Shown: positions 23,407-32,787, numbered from the stretch's first letter. The stretch is DNA of 64,000 nt from UBA1479 sp040221095 (GCA_040221095.1 JAVJVP010000016.1:186001-250000); one strand, 5' to 3'. Numbers and translations: made by a program. The notes: generated from the letters alone by a model not told the origin.

Positions 23407-25764
23407 TTACTTGGACGTCGCGACGAACACGCCGTTCCAATCGGCCGGCGGCGGGTTGATCATGTATTCGTCGATGCGCTCATCATAGATGTCGCAAAGC
23501 GGCCCCAGATCGGCCTCAAGGTCCCAACATTTCGGATAGGCCCGAATGTCCGCGACCATGCGCTTCGCGGTTTCGAACTGCATGGCCCGGTAGGTATCCA
23601 TCATTTCCTTGATCATGCCCTGGATCTTCCGGAACTCCGGCTTTTCAAGCACGTCCGTGTCGCCAAGAAGACCGTAGATGTAGGTGCCCTCGGTTTTGCC
23701 CTTCACCTGAATGAAGTCCAGATCGATGGTCGCCAACTCGTCTTTCACGGCCGCATTCGTCGACGGCCCAAGGACGACGTTCATGCCGTAGGTCTTGCTT
23801 TGCCCTTCCAGGCGGGCGGCCAGGTTGACGCAATCGCCCAACACCGAATAGTCGAAGCGCTGGTCCGACCCCATGTTGCCGACAACCGCCGGGCCCGAAT
23901 TCAAGCCGAGCCCGACCTTCAGGGGGATGTGCTTGCGGCCTTCTTCCTTGGCCTCGATTTCCAGGCGCGCGTTCAAGGGCTCCATTTCGGCCAGCATGGC
24001 GAGGGCCGAGCGGCAGCCGTCGATGGCGTGATTTTCGTTATCCAACGGCGCGTTCCAGAACGCCATGATGCAGTCGCCCATGTACTTGTCGATGGTGCCC
24101 TTGCGCTTCAGGATCGCGTTGGTCAGCGGCGTCAGCAGCTTGTTGATCAGGGCCGTCAGGCCGACGGGATCGAACTGTTCTGAAATCGTCGTGAACCCGC
24201 GCACGTCGCAGAACAGCAAGGTCAGTTCGCGCATTTCACCGCCCAGCTTCAGGCTGTCCGGATTGTTCGCCAGCTGCTCGACCATATCCGGCGACAGATA
24301 GTGGGCAAAGGCGCCGCGCACCTGTTTCTTCGACGCCTCTTCGCGGACATAGTTGAGATAGGTCAACGTGGAATACAGAAGGAAGATGGCGACCAGGGTG
24401 AAAACCGCGTCGATCAGCATCCGGTATTCGGCGAAGGCATGCCAGCTTCCGAACCCGACGCCGACGGTGGTCACGGCGAACACCATGAAGGTCCACAGCG
24501 CCCCGACCCAGGGCACCAGGATGATCATCGCCAAACCGCCCAGCAGGATGACCGACAATTCCATGCCCTGGGCGAAGTTGGGGCGGGTCAGATAGGCCTT
24601 GTTGAGCACGGTCTCGATGATCTGAACATGGACCTCTACCCCGGGAATGTTGCTTTCCGTCGGGATGGATCGAATATCCTTTAGGCCAATGGCACTGGTG
24701 CCGAGGATGGTCAGCTTGCCCTTGATCATCGCCGGGTCGGCGGTGCCGTTCAGCACGTCCACGGCGGATACGTATTTGGCCTTGTCCGACTTGGAGAAGT
24801 AGGGCCACATCCGGCCGTTCTGGTCCGTGGGGATTTCCAGGCCTTTGGCGATGCCGAGCGATTTGATGCCCGCCTGATCAACCTTGACCAGGATCGTCGG
24901 CCGCCCGGTGGCGAGGCGCAGCATCTCGACGCTGAGCGCCGGGAACATATCCTTGCCCTGAACGAACAGCGACGGAATGCGGCGGATGATGCCGTCCTGT
25001 TCGGGAATGATCGAGAAGATGCCGTGCCCGCCGAACCGACCGCCGGCCGCCTGTTCGATGACCGGCACGTTACGCACCAGGGCCGGGAAACTGGGCAGCA
25101 GGTTTAGGGGATCGGGCGCGTCGGCCCCGTATTTACGCACGGCGATCGATTTCTTGACCGGCGGCAGCTTGACGCCCTCAAGCTCGTTTTCCACGGTCGA
25201 CTGCCCCAGCACGACGCGCGAGCGCTTGATGGTTTCGGCGAAAATCTCATCGTTCGACTTGAACTGGCGGATCTTGTTCTTGGTTTCCTCGTCCAGGCCC
25301 TTCAGGGCATCGGCGATGGCAGCCGGATTCATTCTGTCGGGTTCGGCGAAGACAATGTCGAAGGCCACCACCACGGCGCCCATCTTCATCAGGTTTTCGA
25401 CCAGTTGCGCGAGAATGTTTCGCGGCCACGGCCACTGGCCGACCTCGCCCAGGCTCTTTTCGTCCAAATCGATGATGGTGACGGGTTTACGTTCAGGCGG
25501 CGGAATTTCGCGCGGCTTCATCTGCTGATAGAAGTCGAATCCCTTCAGACGCATGAATTGAACGGGCTTGGGATTGGCGATGTAGAGGGAGAGGAACCCG
25601 GCCAGCAGAACATAGCCGACAACACGTTCCAACCGGATGGCGCCGCGGAAGAAACGATAGAACCCACGACCGATGGCGCCCAATACGCGCATCGCCATGC
25701 CGGGTTTCTTCGGTCCTTTCGGCACCGTCGGCGGGATAACGTCCGCGCGGCCTTCGTCGGGCAC
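23407..25764 (-). CDS. CHASE2-domain membrane adenylate/guanylate cyclase
   Basis: A membrane cyclase of about 785 residues. A first transmembrane helix (VGYVLLAGFLSLYIA near residue 50) is followed by a periplasmic CHASE2 sensor (about 70-385, with VTIIDLDEKSL and WPWPR). Three closely spaced transmembrane helices (about 390-460) precede the cytoplasmic cyclase domain (about 500-680). Metal sites are in LLFCDVRGFTTIS and DKYMGDCIMAFW; NLAARLEG holds the catalytic Arg. The C-terminal tail ends in DWNGVFVATSK, nearly the same as in the convergent GAF cyclase. A GTG at 25764, 6 bases after GGGGAG, is the best start; a TTG 15 bases upstream is possible. Confidence 0.9.
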   Translation of the reverse strand: MPDEGRADVIPPTVPKGPKKPGMAMRVLGAIGRGFYRFFRGAIRLERVVGYVLLAGFLSLYIANPKPVQFMRLKGFDFYQQMKPREIPPPERKPVTIIDLDEKSLGEVGQWPWPRNILAQLVENLMKMGAVVVAFDIVFAEPDRMNPAAIADALKGLDEETKNKIRQFKSNDEIFAETIKRSRVVLGQSTVENELEGVKLPPVKKSIAVRKYGADAPDPLNLLPSFPALVRNVPVIEQAAGGRFGGHGIFSIIPEQDGIIRRIPSLFVQGKDMFPALSVEMLRLATGRPTILVKVDQAGIKSLGIAKGLEIPTDQNGRMWPYFSKSDKAKYVSAVDVLNGTADPAMIKGKLTILGTSAIGLKDIRSIPTESNIPGVEVHVQIIETVLNKAYLTRPNFAQGMELSVILLGGLAMIILVPWVGALWTFMVFAVTTVGVGFGSWHAFAEYRMLIDAVFTLVAIFLLYSTLTYLNYVREEASKKQVRGAFAHYLSPDMVEQLANNPDSLKLGGEMRELTLLFCDVRGFTTISEQFDPVGLTALINKLLTPLTNAILKRKGTIDKYMGDCIMAFWNAPLDNENHAIDGCRSALAMLAEMEPLNARLEIEAKEEGRKHIPLKVGLGLNSGPAVVGNMGSDQRFDYSVLGDCVNLAARLEGQSKTYGMNVVLGPSTNAAVKDELATIDLDFIQVKGKTEGTYIYGLLGDTDVLEKPEFRKIQGMIKEMMDTYRAMQFETAKRMVADIRAYPKCWDLEADLGPLCDIYDERIDEYMINPPPADWNGVFVATSK

Positions 25765-26093
25765 TTCCAAGCTCCCCAATCACGGCCCGCATCCGGTGTC
25801 GTCGTAGACGAATACGGTGCCGGGCCATTCGGTCCCCTTGGCGGCGGCGCGCTCTACAGGGCCGCCGACGCACAAATCCACCCATATCGGGAGGATTTGC
25901 GCATATTATCACAGGTTCATGCAGGGGCCGCCAGCCCCAATGCCGACGCCGGGGCGGAATCGCGGTCCCCACACCGCCAAGCCGCGCAAATCAGCCCCCT
26001 TCGGAGGACATCCACGGCGCATTCTCTGTTCATCCCGTGTTTACCATCATACATTAGTCTGACGCTGGGATATTAGGGAGCAGCGGGAATTCC
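25765..26093. promoter_or_regulatory. Divergent intergenic region between cyclase and secretion transporter
   Basis: 329 bases without a convincing gene between two divergently transcribed genes. It must hold promoters for both. An AT-rich stretch at 26035-26075 (containing CATACATTAG and GGGATATTAGG) is the likeliest site for the rightward promoter, and GGGAG at about 26075-26079 is a possible ribosome site. No repeat or RNA structure is recognised. Confidence 0.5.
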
Positions 26094-28562
26094 ATGGCGG
26101 AACCCAACAATACGGCGTGGCTGAAGCCCTTCGTCAAATCGCTCATGCCGACCTTTCGCGAGGTCGTGCTGATGTCGGCCTTCATCAATCTGGTGGCCCT
26201 GGCGACGCCAATATTCTCCATGCAGGTGTTCGACCGGGTCGTGTTCCACAAGGGCATCTCGACCCTGTGGGGGCTGGTCATCGGCATGATCGCCGTGATC
26301 ATCTTCGACCTCGTGCTCAAACTGGCGCGCTCGCGCGTGATGCAGACCGTGGCGCTGCGCGTCGACGTGCTGGTCGGCCGTCAGTTGTTCGACAAGCTGA
26401 TGTCCCTGCCCCTGTCGGAACTGGAATCCAAGCCCGCCGGCCATTGGCAGGGCCTGTTCCGCGACGTCGACACGGTGCGCAACACGCTGTCCGGCGGCTC
26501 CGCCGTGCTGATCACCGACCTGCCCTTCGTCCTGATGTTCCTTATCCTGATCATCGTCATCGCGCCGCCCGTGGCACCGGTTCTGCTGGTCATCCTGCCG
26601 CTGTTCATGTTCGTCGCCTGGAAGTCGGGCAACGTCATGGCCGCCGCCAACCAGGAGGAACGCCAGTCCTCCATCTCGCGCGACCAGCTGATCGCCGAAA
26701 TGATCCAGGGGCGGACCACCATCAAGGCCCTTGCCCTCGACCAGGCCATGCGCCCCCATTGGGAGCAGAGCCACGCCGACAACATCGAAAAGTCGGCGGT
26801 GCGCGGCGCCAAGACCGATTTCTATTCAAACCTGGGCGGCTCGCTGACCATGTGCACGACGCTGCTGATGACGACCGTCGGCGCGCTGGCCATCGTCAAC
26901 CAGGAAATGACCATGGGCTCGCTGATCGCGGCCAACATGCTGTCGGGCCGGCTGCTCGGGCCGCTCAACCAGCTGGTCAATCAGTGGCGCACCTTCAACT
27001 CGTTCAAGCAGGCGGCCGACCGCCTGGGCCAGACCTTCGAGACGACCAGCGAGCGCGCGGAATCCGAAATCGAACTGGAAGCCCCCAAGGGCGAACTGCG
27101 CACGGAAAACGTCACCTTCAACTACGTCGAAGGGACCAAGCCGATCCTCAACAACGTCACGGTCAGCCTGCCCGCCGGCGGCATCCATGCCCTTGTCGGA
27201 CGCAACGGGTCCGGCAAGACGACCTTGTTGAAGGTGCTGCAGGGCTTGTACCGGCCGACCAGCGGCCGCGTTTTGCTGGACGGCGCCGACATCGCCCAGT
27301 TCACGCGCCACGAACTGGCCGACTGGATGGGTTACGTGCCGCAGGAATGCGTGCTGTTCGCCGGCACCATCCGCGACAACATCGCCCACCGCCATGCCGA
27401 CGCCTCCGACGAACAGGTCATCAAGGCGGCGACCCATGCGGGCGTCCACCACTTCATCATCGACATGCCCGACGGCTACGCCACCGACATCGGCGAGGCG
27501 GGCTCGCGCCTGTCCGGCGGCCAGCGCCAACGCATCGCCATCGCCCGGGCCCTTCTGGGCGATCCGTCCGTGCTGATGATGGACGAGCCGTCGGCCAGCC
27601 TGGACCGTCAGGCGGAACAGGCGCTGCGCGAGACACTGCGCGAGATTTCCAAGACCCGCTCCGTGATCCTGGTGACCCACAGCCCGATCCTGCTGGCCGC
27701 CTGCGACGATCTGGTCGCCCTCGACCAGGGCCGCGTCGCCCTGGCTGGGCCGTCGGCGGAAATCCTGCCGCGCCTGTTCGGCCAGCAACCCATGGAACGA
27801 CCGGCCGACGACAGCCCCAAGGCGGACGCCGCAAAGTCCAATGCTCCGGCGGCCGACGCCGCCAAGGCCGCCCCGCCCCAGGCGCAACCACAGCAGCCGT
27901 CCGCGCCGCAGGCCCAGGCCCCCGCCGCGCCGACGACGCCTCAAGCCCCGGCCAAGCCCGCCGCGCCGGCGGCGGCCAAGGCGCCCGCAGGCCCTGCACC
28001 CGCCAAGCCCGCGGGTGCGCCCGCCGCGAAACCACCCATGCCCGACATGGCCGCCGCCCTGGCCAATGCCGCCCGTCAAGCGGCCCAGGCCGGCAAACCG
28101 CCCGCCCCCGACGGCCGCGTCGAGCCCGTGCCGCCCAAACGGCCGGCCCCCGCCCCGGCGCCGTCGGCATCCAGGCCCACGCCGCAACCGGCGCCTGCAC
28201 CTGCGCCGTCCGCACAGCAGCCCTCCGCGCAACAGGCACCCGTGCAACAGGCCCCGGCGCAACAGGCACCGCAGCGCCCGGCGGCAGCCCAACCGGCTCC
28301 GCGTCCCGCAGCCCCCCAGCAGCCGGCGGCAAAGCCCGCGCCGCGCCAGGCGGCACCTCAAGCAGCACCCCAGCCCGCCCCGCGTCCCGCGGCGGCCCCG
28401 CACAGCCAGCCGGCAGCCGCAGCCAGGCCGCGGCCCCAAACCCCGGCCCCCGCCCCTGCTCCCGCGCCGGGCAAACCGGCGGCCAAGGCATCTAGCGCTT
28501 CAAGTAACGACCCATACGCTGATATACTGAAAGCCATGGAGCATGAGCGCGGCCCACGGTAG
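26094..28562 (+). CDS. Type I secretion ABC transporter with long Pro/Ala/Gln-rich C-terminal tail
   Basis: An 822-residue fused permease-ATPase of the HlyB/PrtD type without a peptidase domain. Transmembrane helices span about 20-300. The ATPase has Walker A GRNGSGKTT near 370, signature LSGGQRQR near 473, Walker B VLMMDEPSASLD near 493 and a switch His in THSP. Usual relatives end near residue 570. Here a further 240 residues, made almost only of Pro, Ala, Gln and Lys, lead to a final DPYADILKAMEHERGPR segment. The next gene encodes its adaptor, so the pair should export a protein substrate through a TolC-like duct. No substrate gene is in the window. Confidence 0.92.
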   Translation: MAEPNNTAWLKPFVKSLMPTFREVVLMSAFINLVALATPIFSMQVFDRVVFHKGISTLWGLVIGMIAVIIFDLVLKLARSRVMQTVALRVDVLVGRQLFDKLMSLPLSELESKPAGHWQGLFRDVDTVRNTLSGGSAVLITDLPFVLMFLILIIVIAPPVAPVLLVILPLFMFVAWKSGNVMAAANQEERQSSISRDQLIAEMIQGRTTIKALALDQAMRPHWEQSHADNIEKSAVRGAKTDFYSNLGGSLTMCTTLLMTTVGALAIVNQEMTMGSLIAANMLSGRLLGPLNQLVNQWRTFNSFKQAADRLGQTFETTSERAESEIELEAPKGELRTENVTFNYVEGTKPILNNVTVSLPAGGIHALVGRNGSGKTTLLKVLQGLYRPTSGRVLLDGADIAQFTRHELADWMGYVPQECVLFAGTIRDNIAHRHADASDEQVIKAATHAGVHHFIIDMPDGYATDIGEAGSRLSGGQRQRIAIARALLGDPSVLMMDEPSASLDRQAEQALRETLREISKTRSVILVTHSPILLAACDDLVALDQGRVALAGPSAEILPRLFGQQPMERPADDSPKADAAKSNAPAADAAKAAPPQAQPQQPSAPQAQAPAAPTTPQAPAKPAAPAAAKAPAGPAPAKPAGAPAAKPPMPDMAAALANAARQAAQAGKPPAPDGRVEPVPPKRPAPAPAPSASRPTPQPAPAPAPSAQQPSAQQAPVQQAPAQQAPQRPAAAQPAPRPAAPQQPAAKPAPRQAAPQAAPQPAPRPAAAPHSQPAAAARPRPQTPAPAPAPAPGKPAAKASSASSNDPYADILKAMEHERGPR

Positions 28563-28607
28563 GCCGGGAATATTCCCGGATGACCGTGGCGGCGCTGGAG
28601 CCGAGAC

Positions 28608-29924
28608 ATGCAACACCAAGCGAACCCGCCCATTGCCTCGCCGCTGGACGAGCTGCTGATCAAGCGGCCGATGCCGTCCCTGCGGGTCGCCGCCTGGCCA
28701 ATCATGATTCTGATCACGGCGGTGCTGACTTGGGCGAATTTCGCCAAGCTGGACGAGGTTTCCGTCGCCCTGGGCAAGGTCGTGCCGTTGGGCAAGACCA
28801 AGGTCGTCCAGCACCTGGAAGGCGGCATCGTCCAGGAAATCTACGTTTCCGAAGGCGACACCGTGTCCGTCGACCAGGATCTTCTGCTGCTCGATCTGGC
28901 GTCCGGCGGCACCAACCGCGAGGAACTGCAGGTTCGCCTCGACAGCGAACTGGCGGCGCGGTCGCGCCTGCAGGCCGAAGCCGAGGGCCGCAAGCTCAAG
29001 TTCCCGCGCTCCCTGGAAACGCGTCAGCCCGCCCTGGTCGAAGCCCAGCGCCAAGCCCATGACGCCCGCCAGCGCGAATTGAAGGCGTCGATCAGCGTGC
29101 TGAAGGAGCAGATCAAGCAGCGCGAACTGGACGTCAAGGAAATGCAGGCCAAGAAGAAGGCGACGGAGCGCAATTACTCCCTCGCCCGTGAACGCCTGGC
29201 CATGTCGGCGTCGCTGCTGGCCGAAGGCCTGACGGCGCGCATCGAACATTTGAAGCTCGAGGCCGAAGTCGAGGACCTGGACGGGCAAATGAAGGGCCTG
29301 GTCCCGGCCATCCCCCGCGTCCAGGCGGCGGTCGAGGAAGCCAGGAAGCGCGTGTCGGAATCGGAAGAAGGCTTCCGCCGCGAAGCGCGCGAGGAACTGA
29401 ACAAGGTCGAACAGTCGATCGCCCGCATCCAGGAACTGATTTCCGAGGCCGAGAAACAGGGCGCCCGGTCGGCGATCAAAAGTCCGATCAACGGGATCGT
29501 GCAGAAGATGGTCGTCAACACAGTCGGCGGCGTCGTCAAACCGGGCGAGCCGATCATGGAGATCGTGCCCACGGGTGACAAACTGGTCGTCGAGGCACGG
29601 CTGAACCCCACGGAACGCGGCTTCATCGTCGAAGGCCAGCCCGCCGTGGTCAAGATTTCCACCTATGACTTCGTGCGCTACGGTGGTCTGGACGGCCGGG
29701 TGATCGCCGTCGCCCCCGACGCCTCGACCGATGAGAACGGCGCCCCCTATTTCCGCGTCGTGGTCCAGACCGACAAGACCTACCTTGGCAAGACCAAGGA
29801 CCTGCTGCCGATCACGCCGGGCATGGAAGCCACCGTCGATATCCACACAGGCCGCAAATCGGTCATGGATTATCTCATCAAACCGGTCCTCAAACTGAAG
29901 GACGAGGCCTTCCGCGAACGTTGA
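28608..29924 (+). CDS. HlyD-family periplasmic adaptor of type I secretion
   Basis: A 438-residue membrane fusion protein. One N-terminal transmembrane helix (about 28-46) is followed by a lipoyl half (VVQHLEGGIVQEIYVSEGD near 65), a long coiled-coil hairpin (about 100-290), the second lipoyl half (AIKSPINGIVQKM near 290) and a beta-barrel region with the family signature TGDKLVVEARL. It links the inner-membrane ABC transporter to an outer-membrane channel. It follows the ABC gene by 45 bases, so they form an operon. The tolC-type gene at 11-12.7 kb is the only outer-membrane partner visible. Confidence 0.93.
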   Translation: MQHQANPPIASPLDELLIKRPMPSLRVAAWPIMILITAVLTWANFAKLDEVSVALGKVVPLGKTKVVQHLEGGIVQEIYVSEGDTVSVDQDLLLLDLASGGTNREELQVRLDSELAARSRLQAEAEGRKLKFPRSLETRQPALVEAQRQAHDARQRELKASISVLKEQIKQRELDVKEMQAKKKATERNYSLARERLAMSASLLAEGLTARIEHLKLEAEVEDLDGQMKGLVPAIPRVQAAVEEARKRVSESEEGFRREAREELNKVEQSIARIQELISEAEKQGARSAIKSPINGIVQKMVVNTVGGVVKPGEPIMEIVPTGDKLVVEARLNPTERGFIVEGQPAVVKISTYDFVRYGGLDGRVIAVAPDASTDENGAPYFRVVVQTDKTYLGKTKDLLPITPGMEATVDIHTGRKSVMDYLIKPVLKLKDEAFRER

Positions 29925-29996
29925 CGCCGTCCCTGTCGATGGCCGCGCGGCGCCCCTCGTTTCCCGGCCCTGGGCAATGCGGGCAACGCTAACCAT

Positions 29997-30024
29997 TTGT
30001 TATTTTATGCCAATCTATTATAAA
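29997..30024 (+). promoter_or_regulatory. Predicted promoter of the motA/motB-like pair
   Basis: TTGTTA at 29997-30002 and TATAAA at 30019-30024 with a 16-base spacer, in an AT-rich patch of the 186-base gap after the adaptor gene. It suggests that the stator-like genes can be transcribed separately from the secretion genes. Confidence 0.45.
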
Positions 30025-30110
30025 CGATGGTCACTAGGGGAGTTCACCGCGTGCCGTCCGACCCGTTGTTGGTGAGGTGCGTCACGCGTTGGTAGGGGTC
30101 CGGGGAAGAC

Positions 30111-30905
30111 ATGTCGCTTACCACACTTGTCGGGTTGCTGGCCGCGTTCGGTCTGTTCATCGGCTCAGTCATGATGAGCACCGACAACTTTCTGATTTTT
30201 CTAAGCCTTTCGAGTCTTCTGATGGTCGTCGGCGGCACCCTGTCCGCGACCTTCATCTCCTATGAGCCGCGCTACGTCATGCTGTCGCTGCGGCTGATCT
30301 GGCGCATCCTGTTTTCGCCCAAGGTCGGGCGCAACGTGCTGAAGTCCGAGGTCGGGCGAATCATCCGCTGGGCCTACACGGTGCAGAAAAGCGGCCCGCC
30401 GGCGCTTGAAGCCGAAGCCAAGAAAGCGGTGCGCGGCGACAAGTTCCTGAAATTCGGCGTCGACATGGTGATTTCCGGCTACACTGGCGAGGAAGTCCGC
30501 GAAATCCTGACCAACGCCATCGAATCCACCTTCGGGCGCAACACCGTACAGGTCGACATCCTGCGCAGCATGGGCGGCGCCGCCCCGGCGTTCGGCATGA
30601 TCGGGACCCTGGTCGGCCTGATCATCATGCTCGACAACCTTGGCGGCGACCCGACGCAGCTGGGCGCCGGCCTTGCGGTCGCACTTTTGACCACCCTGTA
30701 CGGCGTCATGTTCGCCCGAATGATTTTCATCCCCGCCGCGACCAAGATCCAGCAGCGCGAGGAAATCGTGCGCTTCCGCAACTACCTGATCGCCGAGGGA
30801 CTATCGCTTCTGGCCGACAAGAAGAACCCCCGCTACATCGCGGACCGCATGAACAGCTTCCTCGACCCGGCCATCCACTTCAACATCGACAAGATGAAGA
30901 GGTAG
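30111..30905 (+). CDS. motA: MotA/PomA-type ion channel subunit
   Basis: A 264-residue inner-membrane protein of the MotA/TolQ/ExbB family, close to sodium- or proton-motor PomA/MotA in length. Two N-terminal helices (about 1-50) come before the large cytoplasmic loop with a charged segment. Two further helices carry the proton-channel signature GGAAPAFGMIGTLVGLI (about 155-175) and LAVALLTTLYGVMFA (about 190-210). Partnered with the following MotB-like gene it should form an ion-driven stator. No other flagellar gene is in the window, and the neighbours encode type I secretion. Start ATG follows GGGGAAG. Confidence 0.85.
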   Translation: MSLTTLVGLLAAFGLFIGSVMMSTDNFLIFLSLSSLLMVVGGTLSATFISYEPRYVMLSLRLIWRILFSPKVGRNVLKSEVGRIIRWAYTVQKSGPPALEAEAKKAVRGDKFLKFGVDMVISGYTGEEVREILTNAIESTFGRNTVQVDILRSMGGAAPAFGMIGTLVGLIIMLDNLGGDPTQLGAGLAVALLTTLYGVMFARMIFIPAATKIQQREEIVRFRNYLIAEGLSLLADKKNPRYIADRMNSFLDPAIHFNIDKMKR

Positions 30906-30956
30906 CCATGCCACGGTGGGCTCTGCCGCTTTTGCCCACCGACGCAGGCTGACGCC

Positions 30957-31835
30957 ATGGGAGTTCCGGTCAAACCCACCCCGCAAGAAGACAAAGAAGA
31001 CTGGCTGGTCACCTATGCCGACGCCATCACCCTTCTGATGTGCTTCTTCGTGATGATGCTGACCTTCGCCGAATTCGACATTCCCGCCTTCGAGGAAGCG
31101 GCCGCCGCGATCAAGGAAAAGATCGGTTCCGCCGACGACAACGCCTCGCCCACGGAAAAGCTGAAGATCGATCTGGAAGATGTCGTGTTCCAGATGCAGG
31201 CCGACCGCGCCGTGCAGGTGACCAAGGACTCCAAGGGCGTGGTCATCGAACTGTCGTCCGGCGCCTTCTACAAGCCCGGTTCGGCGGAACTTCGCGAAGA
31301 AGCCGTTCCCTACCTGGAAAAGATCGCCCAGACCATCAGCGCGCCGCGCTACGCCACCTACAACGTTCAGATCGAGGGCCATACGGACGACGAACCCATC
31401 GCGACGGAACGCTTCCCGTCGAACTGGGAATTATCGACTTCGCGGGCGGCCACGGTCGTGCGGTTCTTCGCCGACCAGCAATTCGTCGATCCTCTGAAGA
31501 TGAGCGCCACCGGATACGCCGATCAAAAGCCCAAGGTGCCGAACCGCACCGAGGAAGGCGTGCCGATCCCGGAAAACCAGATGACCAATCGGCGCACGGC
31601 GATCCGCGTGACCGCCATGTCCCTGAAGGAGCGCGAGGTCTGGTACCAGCATCTGGCCGTCATTCGCGCCAAGGCCGAGGCCGAGAAACGGGCCAAGGAA
31701 CAGCAGGGCGAGGGCCAGCCGCCGCAGGAAGGCCAAGCCCCGCAGGAAGGCCAGGCCCCGCAGCAGGAAGGTCAAACGCCCCAGGACGCCCCGCCGCCCG
31801 CCGCCGAGAGCCAGCCGGCTCCCGCACAGCAATAG
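30957..31835 (+). CDS. motB: MotB-type stator protein with OmpA-like peptidoglycan-binding domain
   Basis: A 292-residue protein. A short cytoplasmic start is followed by one transmembrane helix with the ion-carrying Asp22 in TYADAITLLMCFF. A periplasmic linker and an OmpA-like domain (about 95-220) follow, with IEGHTDDEPI and NWELSTSRAATVVRFF. The C-terminal tail (about 240-292) is low-complexity, with repeats of QEGQAPQ type. It anchors the stator to peptidoglycan. The start is 51 bases after the motA stop. The Q/E/G/P-rich tail is unusual for MotB and recalls the disordered tail of the ABC protein upstream. Confidence 0.88.
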   Translation: MGVPVKPTPQEDKEDWLVTYADAITLLMCFFVMMLTFAEFDIPAFEEAAAAIKEKIGSADDNASPTEKLKIDLEDVVFQMQADRAVQVTKDSKGVVIELSSGAFYKPGSAELREEAVPYLEKIAQTISAPRYATYNVQIEGHTDDEPIATERFPSNWELSTSRAATVVRFFADQQFVDPLKMSATGYADQKPKVPNRTEEGVPIPENQMTNRRTAIRVTAMSLKEREVWYQHLAVIRAKAEAEKRAKEQQGEGQPPQEGQAPQEGQAPQQEGQTPQDAPPPAAESQPAPAQQ

Positions 31836-31931
31836 GCGCACCGCACCGGGCGGCTGCGATCCGGCGCGGGCAATCCAGTCTCAATTCATGAAGATGGGAC
31901 CCGGCGCTTTCGCGGCTTCCGGGAGCCCGAA

Positions 31932-32762
31932 TTACTCGATGATCAGTTCCATGCCCTCGCGGCAGACGAAATTGCCTTCCCAGGCAGCCTCTGCCTCGAT
32001 GGCCAGCTTGTCCATGAAGGCGTCATCGTGTTCCGGGTCATGATGGAAGATGGCCATGCGCTTGACGTTTGCCGCCCGGCACAGGCGCATGCCCTGGTTC
32101 CAGGTCGAATGCCCCCAGCCGACCTTGGCGGGAAACTCTTCCTCGGTATAGGTGCTGTCGTAGATCACCAGATCGGCGCCCTCGATCAGGCCCAGGATGT
32201 TTTCATCCAGTTTGCCCGGCGTATGTTCCGTATCGGTGATGTAGCAGATCGCCGCACCTTCGTGTTCGACCCGGTATCCGGTGGCGCCGTTGGGATGGTT
32301 CAGGGGCGCCGTCTTGACCGTGATATCCGACGGCAGGGAGAAGCTGTCGCCCGCGTCGAAGTCCTCGAACCGCAGCTTGGCCTGCATGGCCTCGAGCGGC
32401 ACCGGAAACATCGGATTATGCATCTGGGTCGACAGGATGTCCTGAATGCCCTCGTCGCCGCGGCTTTTCAGATGGCCGGCCATGATATGGATGGCGTACT
32501 CGGGATTGTAGGCAGGCACGAAGAACGGGAACCCATTGATATGGTCCCAGTGGGTGTGGGTCAGCAGCAGGTGGGAGCATTTCAAACCGGACTGAAGAAA
32601 AGCGTTTCCGTAGGACCGAATGCCGGTGCCCGCGTCCATCACGAACCGGTAGTCACCTGCCTCGACCTCGATGCAACTGGTGTTGCCGCCATACTTCATG
32701 TGCTGCGGCGTGGCGCAGGCGATGCTTCCCCTAACTCCCCAAAATTTTAGACGGATGGCCAT
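31932..32762 (-). CDS. Metallo-beta-lactamase fold hydrolase
   Basis: A 276-residue MBL-fold enzyme. The metal-binding motif HTHWDH in LLTHTHWDHINGFPFF lies near residue 70. The N-terminal FWGVRGSIA and GGNTSCIEV, later ligands in TAPLNHPNGATGYRVE, ITDTEH and the late HHDPEHDD, are typical of the PhnP/RNase Z-like branch of phosphodiesterases. The natural substrate cannot be read from sequence; a cyclic nucleotide or phosphodiester is possible. It lies 135 bases downstream of the SAM hydrolase gene. A perfect 16-base palindrome sits 26-41 bases before its start. Confidence 0.85.
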   Translation of the reverse strand: MAIRLKFWGVRGSIACATPQHMKYGGNTSCIEVEAGDYRFVMDAGTGIRSYGNAFLQSGLKCSHLLLTHTHWDHINGFPFFVPAYNPEYAIHIMAGHLKSRGDEGIQDILSTQMHNPMFPVPLEAMQAKLRFEDFDAGDSFSLPSDITVKTAPLNHPNGATGYRVEHEGAAICYITDTEHTPGKLDENILGLIEGADLVIYDSTYTEEEFPAKVGWGHSTWNQGMRLCRAANVKRMAIFHHDPEHDDAFMDKLAIEAEAAWEGNFVCREGMELIIE

Positions 32763-32787
32763 GATCTCATGCAGACTTTCGCGGTCT

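Noticed and set aside
26826..28439. 537-codon minus-strand frame over the ABC transporter
   Set aside because: Its Gly/Arg/Cys-rich sequence is simply the complement of the transporter and its Pro/Ala tail.
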